Below, one piece after another: positions 35,289 to 43,581 of a stretch of 64,000 nucleotides of DNA (positions are counted from its first letter, which is position 1; the number at the start of each line of letters is the position of its first letter). The translations under genes and the position numbers were made by a program. This DNA comes from Geobacter sp. UBA698 (lineage in GTDB: Bacteria; Desulfobacterota; Desulfuromonadia; Geobacterales; Pseudopelobacteraceae), in contig DBMM01000071.1 of assembly GCA_002298925.1 (NCBI GenBank), forward strand, positions 1-64,000, given 5' to 3'. A model generated the notes under the pieces. It was given only the letters and a program-made list of their open reading frames with translations. It had not been told where the DNA came from and did no database searches.

Positions 35289-36143
35289 TTAAGCACAAGA
35301 AACAAGCCGGAATCCAACATGGCTGCTGCTATAGCCGGGAAGATGGAATTCACGGTACGTTGTTCGCGCCCCTCTGGGGTCGTAAAACCAGCTGCCGCCG
35401 CGAAATACGCGCTTGGAGCCTGATGACGGGCCGGTGGGGTTTCTGCGCGGGCTTTCGCGGTAATAGTTTTCACCGTACCAGTCCTGTACCCATTGCCAGA
35501 CATTGCCGCTCATGTCGTACAAACCCAAACCGTTCGGCATCTTCTGGCCAACAGGGTGGGTTCTGTTGTCAGAGTTCTCCGAATACCAGGCCGCAACTTT
35601 GACATCATTGCCTCCGGCAAATTTCTCCAGTCTGCCTCCGCTTCTGGCAGCATACTCCCATTCGGCCTCGGTTGGCAGTCGGAACGTACGCTTAGATTTT
35701 CGGGAAAGCCATTGAGCATAAGCAACGGAATCGTTCCAACTTACACAGACTACCGGGTGGTCGTCACCCTGGGGGAAACCTGGCGTCCGCCAGGTGGCCG
35801 CAGTGTCAATCTTCCACTCTTTGCCATCATAGACATGGCAGCCATGGCCGCGTTCAGCCTCGGTCCGGTAACCGCTCTCTTCGACAAACCTTTTAAAGTC
35901 ACCTCTGGTTGTGCTGAACGTGCCAATAGCGAAAGAGTTGACACACACCTCATGTACCGGCATCTCAATGTGGTAAGCGTCTCCGAATGGGTTTCCCATG
36001 GGGTAGCAACCGGCTGGAACAGCGACATATTCAATGCCGTTTATGTTCTCAACTGGAAGAGAGCTATGTTTTGAGACGGCCTCGACCGGGTTTTGTCCCT
36101 CACATAGCGAGATCAGGAGGAGTGAAAGGATGATGGTGCGCAT
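35289..36143 (-). CDS. FGE/SUMF1-fold protein, probably lacking the formylglycine cysteines
   Basis: The product has 284 residues from ATG 36143 with GGAG 5 bases upstream; the frame is open to 36581 but that part shows no homology. A short signal peptide is present. The fold signs are clear: VAVPAGCYPMGNPFGDAYHIEMPVH, FRLPTEAEWEYAARSGG, GLYDMSGNVWQWVQDW, RVFRGGSWFYDP and SSHVGFRLV. Active formylglycine-generating enzymes carry a cysteine pair in the stretch after RGGSW; here that stretch reads RGARTTYREFH without Cys. It is therefore likely a binding or unrelated oxidase-type member (as in EgtB or GldK relatives). No sulfatase gene is near. Confidence 0.83.
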   Translation of the reverse strand: MRTIILSLLLISLCEGQNPVEAVSKHSSLPVENINGIEYVAVPAGCYPMGNPFGDAYHIEMPVHEVCVNSFAIGTFSTTRGDFKRFVEESGYRTEAERGHGCHVYDGKEWKIDTAATWRTPGFPQGDDHPVVCVSWNDSVAYAQWLSRKSKRTFRLPTEAEWEYAARSGGRLEKFAGGNDVKVAAWYSENSDNRTHPVGQKMPNGLGLYDMSGNVWQWVQDWYGENYYRESPRRNPTGPSSGSKRVFRGGSWFYDPRGARTTYREFHLPGYSSSHVGFRLVSCA

Positions 36144-36209
36144 GGAGGCTCCGTTGAATGGAATACATGAAGAGTCTGAATTGGCATAGTGATACACATA
36201 ATTGTTTAC

Positions 36210-36242
36210 CTCATGTACCATGAGTCTGTAGTATAGTACAGA
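36210..36242. promoter_or_regulatory. Paired inverted repeats in the divergent promoter region
   Basis: CTCATG-TAC-CATGAG lies at 36210-36224 and TCTGTA-GTATAG-TACAGA at 36225-36242, back to back. They sit between the FGE-fold gene (-) and the long + strand run beginning at 36304, a natural place for operators serving both. No sigma-54 GG-N10-GC pattern was found here. Confidence 0.45.
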
Positions 36243-36303
36243 TTTGAAGTTAGGTAAAAGATAGCTTTTGTGTGTTGGTCCATACTGCTTGCGGGGAAAG
36301 GAT

Positions 36304-38805
36304 ATGTCTGGCTCTGATATGAGAAAGGTAATTAATACCGTTCTGTTAGGTGCGGCAGCACTTTTGACGGTCATGATGTCTTCCACTGTAGTGCAGGCAG
36401 AGGTTCTGCTACAGGATACTGTCTGGCAGGGTGAGGTTAAGGTCGTCGAGGATGTGCTGGTTCCCAAGGGGGTTACGCTTACCATCCGGCCCGGCACGGT
36501 TGTCAGGGTGTCTGCCGCCGAAAGCACCAAGACCGATCCGGAATACATGTCACCTTTGACTGAAATTACCGTCAGGGGCACACTCAGGGTGGAGGGTAGT
36601 TCCTCGTCTCCGGTGGAGTTTTCCGGTGTCGAGCAGAAGCCGGGCAGTTGGGCCGGGATAATCGTGGATCATGGTACTGCCGATATGGCGGGCTTCCGGA
36701 TTCTGAGCGCCGAGGCCGGTGTACATGTTTTTGATGGCACTTTGCGGGTCAGGGGGGGGGTAATCCAGGATAACCGCTACGGCCTGGTGGCTCAGGGGGG
36801 CAAGGCTGATGTTGCTGTTGACGCGTCGTCGCGGGTCAGCGGCAACGACTATGGCGTGTTCACCCTGCAGGGAGCCCGTCTGGCAGTTGCGGCGGGGGTG
36901 ATCAAGGGTAATCGGAAAAAAGATGCTTATACTGCCGGTTCAAAGGCATTCAGCATTGAGAGCAGGCTCGATACCATTGCCGAGATACCTGTCAGCAGGC
37001 GCTATGATGATGCCGTGTTCCGGGGTGATACTGTCTGGCAGGGGAGGATCGAGGTTGGCGGAACGATCAGGGTGCCGGAAGGGAGCCGCCTGATCATCGT
37101 GCCCGGAACAATTGTGGAATTTTTGAAAAAGGATACCAATGGTGATGGTATCGGCGAAAACGGTCTCATGATCCAGGGGCAGCTGATTGCCAAGGGCACC
37201 AGGGGAAATCCGATTGTTTTCAGGTCGGCTGAAAAAGTCAGGAACATGGGCGACTGGGACGCCATCAACATCATGAACAGCGCCGGTGCCCAGAATCTGA
37301 TTGAATTTTGCCGGATCGAGGATGCCTACCGGGGCCTGCATTTCCATTTTTCCAATGTGGCGGTCCAGCACTCGGTCATTGCCAACAATTATCGCGCCAT
37401 TCAGTTTCAGGAGTCTCTGGTCGATGTCAGGGACAATTATCTGATCGGAAACAAGAGCGGTGTGCAGGGGCGCGATTCCGATGTGACTTTTTCAGACAAT
37501 CTCGTTAGCAACAACTATCTGGGTGGTAATTTTTTTCGGACCAATTTGACTGCCAGCGGCAACCGGTTCGTTGGTAACTGGAAAGAAGGTTTGAGGGTTC
37601 GCGAAGGTGTTTCCGCCCTGCGTGAAAATCTTTTTGACGGAAACCGCCAGGGGTTGATGGTCTCGGACATGTTTTACGGCGACTACAGCCGCAACAGTGT
37701 CTCCAACAACCTCGAAACCGGGCTGTCCCTGAAGAATGCGGACAATGTCCAGATTACCGGAAACATAGTTGCTGCAAACGGCATTAACGGTTTGAATCTC
37801 CAGGAGTCGCGGGCTGTCATTAAGGGGAACCTGATTTCCGACAACGGCGAGCGCGGCATCGGGTTGCTGTCATTTGACGGGGTGATTTCGGCTAATAACT
37901 TTGCCAATAACGGGCTTTACGCCATTGACCTGGATGGCGTAAAGGATGTTTCAGCGCCTGCCAACTGGTGGGGCGGGGATGCCCCTGAAAAAGTTGTATT
38001 CGACAAACGGCGTGACCCTACCAGGGGTAGGGTGGATTACGGTAGGCCCGCCACGAGTCCGCTTGGTTTTGTCTGGCCCTTGCAGGTCATTGCTGCGGAT
38101 ACAGCCTGGTGCGGAAGTGTCGTTGTCAACAAAACCATTGCTGTTCTTCCGGGGGCGACCTTGGCCGTTGCGCCTGGTACCATGGTGGCGTTTGCCGACG
38201 GCACCGGTATTGCAGTTAGAGGCAAGCTGATTGCCAGGGGCAGCAAAGATCGCCAGATCGTTTTTACATCAATGGCAAAGAAGGGACCTTCCGACTGGGA
38301 TGAATTGCAGCTTGAATATGCCACCGGCAGCGAGATAGCCCATTGCCGTTTTGAATACGCTACCTGGGGAGTCCATAGCCATTTTACCAATCTTACCATT
38401 ACGGACAGTCATTTTTTCCGCAACTTTGGCGGCATGAGGTTCAGAAGCGGCCCCGTCGAGGTGAAAAACTCGACATTCGAGGAAAATTCCATCGGCATCA
38501 GAGCCTATCTGGGGAATGCGGTCATTAGCGGCAATGTTATTTCGAAGAATGAAACCGGCATTTTTGTCAGGGAAAAGGGCGGCGGTCTGCTGATCTCTCG
38601 CAACAACATCTACGATAACAGCAACTATAACGTTAGGGTCGGTGATTTTAATGCCGAGGATGTGAATGCCAGGGATAACTGGTGGGGACCCGGTGATCCG
38701 CTTCTGGCCATATTTGATGGCAGAAACGAGCCCGGCATTGGAAAAGTGCTGTTTGAGCCGTATCTCAAAGAACCTGTGGCTGCAGGTGTGAGGGCAGTGC
38801 CATGA
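36304..38805 (+). CDS. Exported NosD-like right-handed beta-helix protein
   Basis: The product has 833 residues. ATG 36304 follows GGGGAAAGGA; the open frame begins at 36268. The signal peptide ends near TVVQA|EVLLQ. Three blocks start with a related strand set (DTVWQGEVKV...KGVTLTIRPGTVV; DTVWQGRIEV...; DTAWCGSVVV...), each followed by parallel beta-helix rungs such as NNYRAIQFQESLVDVRDNYLIGNKSG. Beta-helix turns usually bind saccharide or form surface scaffolds; NosD handles copper insertion. It heads the 13-gene run and shares design with 42580-43581. It overlaps the next gene by 4 bases. Confidence 0.85.
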   Translation: MSGSDMRKVINTVLLGAAALLTVMMSSTVVQAEVLLQDTVWQGEVKVVEDVLVPKGVTLTIRPGTVVRVSAAESTKTDPEYMSPLTEITVRGTLRVEGSSSSPVEFSGVEQKPGSWAGIIVDHGTADMAGFRILSAEAGVHVFDGTLRVRGGVIQDNRYGLVAQGGKADVAVDASSRVSGNDYGVFTLQGARLAVAAGVIKGNRKKDAYTAGSKAFSIESRLDTIAEIPVSRRYDDAVFRGDTVWQGRIEVGGTIRVPEGSRLIIVPGTIVEFLKKDTNGDGIGENGLMIQGQLIAKGTRGNPIVFRSAEKVRNMGDWDAINIMNSAGAQNLIEFCRIEDAYRGLHFHFSNVAVQHSVIANNYRAIQFQESLVDVRDNYLIGNKSGVQGRDSDVTFSDNLVSNNYLGGNFFRTNLTASGNRFVGNWKEGLRVREGVSALRENLFDGNRQGLMVSDMFYGDYSRNSVSNNLETGLSLKNADNVQITGNIVAANGINGLNLQESRAVIKGNLISDNGERGIGLLSFDGVISANNFANNGLYAIDLDGVKDVSAPANWWGGDAPEKVVFDKRRDPTRGRVDYGRPATSPLGFVWPLQVIAADTAWCGSVVVNKTIAVLPGATLAVAPGTMVAFADGTGIAVRGKLIARGSKDRQIVFTSMAKKGPSDWDELQLEYATGSEIAHCRFEYATWGVHSHFTNLTITDSHFFRNFGGMRFRSGPVEVKNSTFEENSIGIRAYLGNAVISGNVISKNETGIFVREKGGGLLISRNNIYDNSNYNVRVGDFNAEDVNARDNWWGPGDPLLAIFDGRNEPGIGKVLFEPYLKEPVAAGVRAVP

Positions 38806-39506
38806 AGTGCGCAACCATGAAACTGCTATTGCCGGCCCTGCTGCTGGTGTTTGTTTCTGCTTGCGGAGTTAATGCTGCTGAAACGGCGCTTTTGAAGGCT
38901 AAAATTGTCGACGTGGCCGGAAAACCCGTAGCCGGTGTCAAACTGTTTATGTACAAGACCTTAAACGTTAGGATGCCGGCCGATTTCATTTCGCCCCCTT
39001 CCGATAATGGCGGTAGAGTTCAGGCCACACTGCCGGCTGGGACGTATTGGGCTGTGGCTCGTTTGAAAAAGGATGATACTTTCGGGCCGCTCATGCCGGG
39101 TGACCGACACTCGGGTGAACCTCTAGAAATCGAGGTATCTGTCGGCAAGGAGTCACTGGCCGATTTTGTGGTTGCCGATATTCAGGAGATCAGCCAGAAG
39201 AAAAGGTCCAGCACGCCGGATGTTATGAAGGTGAACGGACGTGTACTGAACAAAGATGGGCTTCCGCTTACCAATGTCTATGTGTTTGCCCACCGCACAA
39301 AAGATGTGCTGTACCTGCCTGATTTTATTTCGGCCTGGACGGATGAAACCGGGACATATTCGCTGTATCTTCCTGCCGGCGCAAAGTATTTTCTGGGGAG
39401 CGCCACCCAATTTCCGCCGGAGTCCAAGCTTTCCGGCGTCAGGGAGTTGGACGCTGAAAGAGGTAAATTAGATATTGCCATGGATCTTGAATTAACGCTA
39501 AAATGA
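38802..39506 (+). CDS. Lipoprotein with carboxypeptidase-regulatory-like domains
   Basis: The product has 234 residues. GAGGG precedes ATG 38802, which overlaps the previous stop. The lipobox VSAC puts the lipidated Cys at about residue 21, so it is membrane-anchored. Two beta-sandwich domains follow (VAGKPVAGVKLFMYKTL... and NKDGLPLTNVYVFAHRT...GTYSLYLPAGAKYFLGSA). It belongs to the same loose family as 25189, 32478 and 34338. Its tight coupling to the beta-helix gene suggests that the two work together at the cell envelope. The function is unknown. Confidence 0.78.
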   Translation: MKCATMKLLLPALLLVFVSACGVNAAETALLKAKIVDVAGKPVAGVKLFMYKTLNVRMPADFISPPSDNGGRVQATLPAGTYWAVARLKKDDTFGPLMPGDRHSGEPLEIEVSVGKESLADFVVADIQEISQKKRSSTPDVMKVNGRVLNKDGLPLTNVYVFAHRTKDVLYLPDFISAWTDETGTYSLYLPAGAKYFLGSATQFPPESKLSGVRELDAERGKLDIAMDLELTLK

Positions 39507-39569
39507 AATGTTTCAAAAATGCCAGACAATCTGTTTCAGATTGTCACCCCTTTGAATTTGGAGTTGACT

Positions 39570-40130
39570 ATGAAAAAATTGATTTCTCTGGTGGTTGTTG
39601 CATTTCTTCTCATTTCGGTGCAGTTTTCCCAGGCCTGTGTCGGCAAGACAATTTTCTTGGGCATTTCTGCCGCTACCAATGAAAAACTCGTGGCGGAAAT
39701 GGCATCCCTGCTAATTACCGAAAGGACCGGAAGCAGTGTGAAAATCCAGACTTACAAGGACTCCCGGGAACTTTACGAAGCGATGAAGCAGGGCAAAGTC
39801 AACATCATTGTGGAAAATACGGATCATGCTCTTGAGGTACTGGGCAAGCACAAGGGCGCAGCATCGGCTTCAACATTCGAATTTGTCAAGGGCGAGTACA
39901 GGAAAAGCTTGAATCTGATCTGGCTGGAGCCTTTCGGGAACACGCAACAGTATGCACCGGTGCTGACTCCTGAGACGCTTGCAAATTACCCCGCTCTGCC
40001 GAAACTGCTGAACAAGCTGGCCGGTGTACTGGCCAATGACACCTACCCGAAATTGCTCAAGTCGGTCGAATCCGATGACAAGGCAAAAAAAGTTGCCCGG
40101 GATTTTCTTAAAAGCAAGAAGCTGATCTAG
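39570..40130 (+). CDS. Small orphan solute-binding protein, OpuAC-like
   Basis: The product has 186 residues from ATG 39570 with GGAG about 5 bases upstream. The signal peptide is MKKLISLVVVAFLLISVQFS, with a Cys soon after (QACVGK). The mature part resembles the first lobe of glycine-betaine/choline binding proteins (IFLGISAATNEKLVAEMASLLITERTG, YEAMKQGKVNIIVEN), but at about 165 residues it is much shorter than the usual 270. No permease or ATPase is linked. It probably binds a small ligand as a sensor or carrier for the modification system; this is inference. Confidence 0.62.
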   Translation: MKKLISLVVVAFLLISVQFSQACVGKTIFLGISAATNEKLVAEMASLLITERTGSSVKIQTYKDSRELYEAMKQGKVNIIVENTDHALEVLGKHKGAASASTFEFVKGEYRKSLNLIWLEPFGNTQQYAPVLTPETLANYPALPKLLNKLAGVLANDTYPKLLKSVESDDKAKKVARDFLKSKKLI

Positions 40131-40143
40131 GGAGATTGCCTGT

Positions 40144-41070
40144 TTGTCAGTTGTTACTGCGGTTCGGAAGACAGTCGATTACCTCGCCTCAACAGAATGT
40201 GCGGTTGTGCTTTTTCTCGGCATTGCAGCAGTTGCAATACCCGGAACCTTCACAAGAAAAAGCGGGCTTTATACAAGCCCTTTTTTTCTGGCTCTGTTGG
40301 GCCTGTTTGCCTTGAATCTTGTGCTCTGTACTGCCAAGCGTTTCAGGACGATTTCCAGGCCGGTACTGATACTTCATGGCGGAGTTGTTCTGACGCTCGT
40401 CGGTTGTATTGCTACCGCGACCGGCTTCGTGGCGACTGTTAATGTTTATGAAAATATTGTGGCTGACCGTTTTTTTCGCTGGGACAGGGAGCAGGATGCA
40501 GATCTCGGTTTTGCTCTGGTGGTTAAAAAAATAAATATGGAATTCACCCCGACCCCGATCAGGGTAGGGGTGCTGAAAGATGGCCGTAAAGAGGGACTCC
40601 ATCAGCTGAAAACCGGTGAGAGTTTCGAGCTGCCCCCCTATCGGGTTACGGCGGATTCACTGGATCTTCAGTCGGAAGTCTTGCAGCTTACGATATATGA
40701 GCAGGGCCGAAGAATCGGGAGTTGCCTCACCTCAGGTACATCAGAACTGCCCACCGGTTTTCCGTATGAATTCAAACTGGTTGCCTTTCAGAATCCCCGT
40801 TTGCTGCGGCAGTGGGTTGACCTAGCCCTGCTCAACGGCAACAATGTGATCGCAGAAGGAATTTCCGAGGTGAATAACCCCTTTCAATGGGGGGGACTGT
40901 ACTTTTACAACACTCAGGTGAACCGTGATCAGGCAGGCAAGTCGTATGCCGGTATCCAGATTGTCAGGGATCCGGGGCGGCCGGTTGTCTTTAGCGGATT
41001 TGCCGTCATGGGGCTGGGTGCACTGCTGTCATATAAACGACGTTTTTTCAGGAAGGGCAAATGGATATAA
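40144..41070 (+). CDS. ResB-like cytochrome c biogenesis membrane protein
   Basis: The product has 308 residues from a TTG start with GGAG 9 bases upstream. Four membrane segments are visible: three near the N-terminus (residues about 15-95, with VLFLGIAAVAIPGT and HGGVVLTLVGCIATATG) and one near the C-terminus (VVFSGFAVMGLGALLSYKRRFF), with a periplasmic beta domain between. That is the ResB layout, where heme is passed to apocytochromes with ResA/CcsA. No ccsA lies adjacent, and the His normally needed near the last helices is not obvious. It may be specialised. It overlaps the next gene by 10 bases. Confidence 0.78.
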   Translation: MSVVTAVRKTVDYLASTECAVVLFLGIAAVAIPGTFTRKSGLYTSPFFLALLGLFALNLVLCTAKRFRTISRPVLILHGGVVLTLVGCIATATGFVATVNVYENIVADRFFRWDREQDADLGFALVVKKINMEFTPTPIRVGVLKDGRKEGLHQLKTGESFELPPYRVTADSLDLQSEVLQLTIYEQGRRIGSCLTSGTSELPTGFPYEFKLVAFQNPRLLRQWVDLALLNGNNVIAEGISEVNNPFQWGGLYFYNTQVNRDQAGKSYAGIQIVRDPGRPVVFSGFAVMGLGALLSYKRRFFRKGKWI

Positions 41071-42032
41071 CCAGTTCCGGCATGTTCGGCATTTATGCGG
41101 CCGCTTTTCTACTCGGCGGCGCTCACTCTCTCGAGCCAGGGCACGGCAAGACGGTGGTTGCAGCTTATCTGGTCGCTTCCCGCGGGAGGAACATCGACGC
41201 AATCATCCTGGGACTAGTGGTAACCTTTACCCACTCATTCAGCATCATTCTGCTCGGACTGCTGGCCAAATATTCGGCACGCTATCTTTCCGAGCAGGAG
41301 ATTCATGCCTATCTGGGTATCGCAGCCAGCGTCATCATCCTCGGCATCGGACTCTGGATGCTCAGACAGCGCTGGGCCGCACTGAAGGACCCCTCAAAAG
41401 CCCATCACCATACCCATCTGTTCGGTTTCGGCCACTCACATGGCCATGGTAAAGCTCATGGAAATAATCATGCGCAGAGCCATGACCGTGACAATCATCA
41501 CGGCCATAGTCATGGCGGGCATAGCCATCCCCATCCCCATCCCCACGACCATGGACACGACCATGGACAAAGTCACGCTCAGGCTCACTCCCAAAGTCTT
41601 TCCCATGGCGGTGGTCAGCACTCCCTTGTTGAACATGATCACGCTACAGGACACGGACATTCTCTCGGACATGCTCATGGACATGTACATGGGCACGGAC
41701 ACCGCGAAAAACAACTCGGATTGTCCGGTTTGATCCTGTTGGGCATTTCTGGCGGTATCGTTCCGTGTCCCGCTGCACTGGCCATTTTGCTGGCATCGGT
41801 TTCGGTCGGTCAGGTTGGCAAGGGGCTGGCCATGGTGCTTGTCTTCAGTCTTGGTCTGGCTTGCTGTCTGGTTGCCATCGGTCTGGCTGTGGTTAATGGC
41901 GTCAAAGCTACCCGGCGCTTCATCGACACGGAACGCTACGCACCCAAGGTGGCTTTTGTAAGCGCTTTGCTGGTTACCCTAATCGGAATCGTGACTATGT
42001 ATACTTCGCTCACACATTTCAGGCAGCTATGA
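41061..42032 (+). CDS. NicO/RcnA-like metal exporter with long His-rich loop
   Basis: The product has 323 residues. GAAGGG precedes the ATG. The N-terminal motif GGAHSLEPGHGKTVVAAYLV is the H-x-L-E-P-G-H-G-K signature of nickel/cobalt exporters. Three helices precede and three follow a loop of about 100 residues (about 115-215) containing some 36 histidines in HGH/HDH patterns. The loop could buffer Ni, Co or Zn. The underlying DNA is a low-complexity CATGGX-type repeat that may vary in length. It overlaps both neighbours, so it is part of the run. Metal efflux linked to a radical SAM system is unexplained. Confidence 0.85.
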   Translation: MDITSSGMFGIYAAAFLLGGAHSLEPGHGKTVVAAYLVASRGRNIDAIILGLVVTFTHSFSIILLGLLAKYSARYLSEQEIHAYLGIAASVIILGIGLWMLRQRWAALKDPSKAHHHTHLFGFGHSHGHGKAHGNNHAQSHDRDNHHGHSHGGHSHPHPHPHDHGHDHGQSHAQAHSQSLSHGGGQHSLVEHDHATGHGHSLGHAHGHVHGHGHREKQLGLSGLILLGISGGIVPCPAALAILLASVSVGQVGKGLAMVLVFSLGLACCLVAIGLAVVNGVKATRRFIDTERYAPKVAFVSALLVTLIGIVTMYTSLTHFRQL

Positions 42033-42583
42033 GATATTTTTCACTTTTGATTCTGGTCTCCTCGCTGTGCCTGCCCAACAGGGCTACCGCCCATCCCGAG
42101 ACCGGATTGCTGCCCGATGCCATTGCCGAGACCGAGTACAAGATCGTTCTGGAGATCAATCCGCGGGATGTATCGACCAGAACAAAGCTCGGCATGGTTC
42201 TCTACCGCAAGAACAAGCTCAAGGAAGCGGAGCGGGAACTGTCGGAAGTGTTGCGGACGATGCCGAAGGATTTCGATGCCCACGATGTGATGGGGCTGGT
42301 CAGACTCAGGGAAAGGAACCTGCCCGAAGCCATTGCCTGGTTTCAGAAGGCCATCGCCCTTAACGGCGAGGACACCATGGTGCACCACAGTCTGGGAATG
42401 GCCCTTGAACAGTCCGGACGATTTATGGAGGCGGAGTCTTCTTACAGGAAAGGGTTGGAGGTAAACGAACGGCTGCTCCGCAAGGGTGTCAACCGCGAGA
42501 AAGAACTGGAACGGAAGAATACGCTGCTGGCCGCTTTGCAGAATATCCGTGGCCGAATCAAAACATCAAAGGGTGGCTTATGA
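42029..42583 (+). CDS. Exported TPR protein
   Basis: The product has 184 residues. A signal peptide ends near NRATA|HPETG. Three TPR units follow (AETEYKIVLEINPRDVSTRTKLGMVLYRKN, EAERELSEVLRTMPKDFDAHDVMGLVRLRE, EAIAWFQKAIALNGEDTMVHHSLGMALEQ) and a basic helical tail. It overlaps the exporter before and the beta-helix gene after by 4 bases each. TPR proteins act as adaptors, here probably in the periplasm. Confidence 0.82.
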   Translation: MRYFSLLILVSSLCLPNRATAHPETGLLPDAIAETEYKIVLEINPRDVSTRTKLGMVLYRKNKLKEAERELSEVLRTMPKDFDAHDVMGLVRLRERNLPEAIAWFQKAIALNGEDTMVHHSLGMALEQSGRFMEAESSYRKGLEVNERLLRKGVNREKELERKNTLLAALQNIRGRIKTSKGGL

Positions 42584-43581
42584 GTATGATCAGTGTGTTG
42601 CGACGATTTCTGACGTTTTCCTGCGTTGTCGCTGTCATGGCAACAGCAGTGGATAGCATGGCTGCTGTACGGGAGGTCGGCAAGGAAACTCTGTCCGGGA
42701 ATACCGAATGGCAGGGGGAGATCCTTGTGACTGGCGATGTTCATGTGCCGGTCGGGGTGACACTGACAATCAAGCCCGGCACAGTGGTCAAGTTTAAGAA
42801 ACTTGGCCAGGACAGCGACCGCAATCTTTTCGGCACTGAGTCACCCTATTACGAACAGGCGGAAATTATCGTCACCGGCAGCCTGATTGCCAGGGGAACG
42901 CCGGACAAGCCGATTGTGTTCACTTCGGCCGAGTCCGTACCCCAGACCGCTGACTGGGCTGCTCTCAACTTCCTTGGCGGCAAGGGCAATGTTGTTGAAA
43001 ACTGCCGGATAGAGTATGCCTACAACGGCGTCCATGCCCATGGCGCCCAGGTCCTGATCAGAAACAACACCTTGCGCAAGTGTGCCGTGGCCATCAGCGT
43101 CAAGAAGGAAGACGAAGCGGTTGGCACCCCCGGCTTCGGTATTTCTGCCGATATCAGCGTTACCGGCAATCTGATTGAAGACAACAAGGGCGGCATCAAT
43201 GTCCGTATATCAAAGGCGGCCATCAGCCACAACACCATCCGCAACAACAAATTCTTCGGCATCTGGATCAAGGGCGCCTGTCCCGGTGAAATCAGCCGCA
43301 ACGACATCACTGCCAATCAGAAAGGTATCTTCTTTTACAAGGCCGGCGCCATCAGCATCAGGGACAACAACATCTTCGACAATCTGGATTACAATCTGGC
43401 CATTGCCGATGAACAGGCCAAGGATATTGTGGTGGCCGGCAACTGGTTCGGCATGACTGACCGGCCCCGAATCGAAGAAATGATCTTTGACGGCAAGGCC
43501 GATCCCTCTATTGCCAGAATCATCGTGGAACCGTTTTTGAGAGATCGTGTGAAGGATGCGGGCAGGCAGGAACAGTTATGA
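42580..43581 (+). CDS. Exported NosD-like beta-helix protein, short form
   Basis: The product has 333 residues. A signal peptide ends near VDSMA|AVREV. One block is present: NTEWQGEILVTGDVHVPVGVTLTIKPGTVVKF, then beta-helix rungs (NNTLRKCAVAISVKKED, NLIEDNKGGINVRIS, NTIRNNKFFGIWIKG). It is the same design as 36304-38805 at a third of its length. It overlaps the PqqD-like gene by 4 bases and so is translationally coupled to the GeoRSP trio. It is the nearest exported neighbour of the maturase, which makes it a candidate substrate or partner; no Cys-rich or repeat core typical of known SPASM substrates is visible. Confidence 0.84.
   Translation: MSMISVLRRFLTFSCVVAVMATAVDSMAAVREVGKETLSGNTEWQGEILVTGDVHVPVGVTLTIKPGTVVKFKKLGQDSDRNLFGTESPYYEQAEIIVTGSLIARGTPDKPIVFTSAESVPQTADWAALNFLGGKGNVVENCRIEYAYNGVHAHGAQVLIRNNTLRKCAVAISVKKEDEAVGTPGFGISADISVTGNLIEDNKGGINVRISKAAISHNTIRNNKFFGIWIKGACPGEISRNDITANQKGIFFYKAGAISIRDNNIFDNLDYNLAIADEQAKDIVVAGNWFGMTDRPRIEEMIFDGKADPSIARIIVEPFLRDRVKDAGRQEQL

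Noticed and set aside
36260..36303. Sigma-54-like TTGGTCC...TTGC sequence
   Set aside because: The GG-to-GC spacing is 12 (or 8), not the required 10 bases.
35289..36581. Extended start at 36581 for the FGE-fold protein
   Set aside because: The extra 146 codons overlap the divergent + strand gene and show no homology; ATG 36143 has an RBS and signal peptide.
41403..41710. Short tandem units in the His-rich loop, considered as a repeat array such as CRISPR
   Set aside because: The units are codons for His-Gly/His-Asp inside one open frame, without spacers of regular length.
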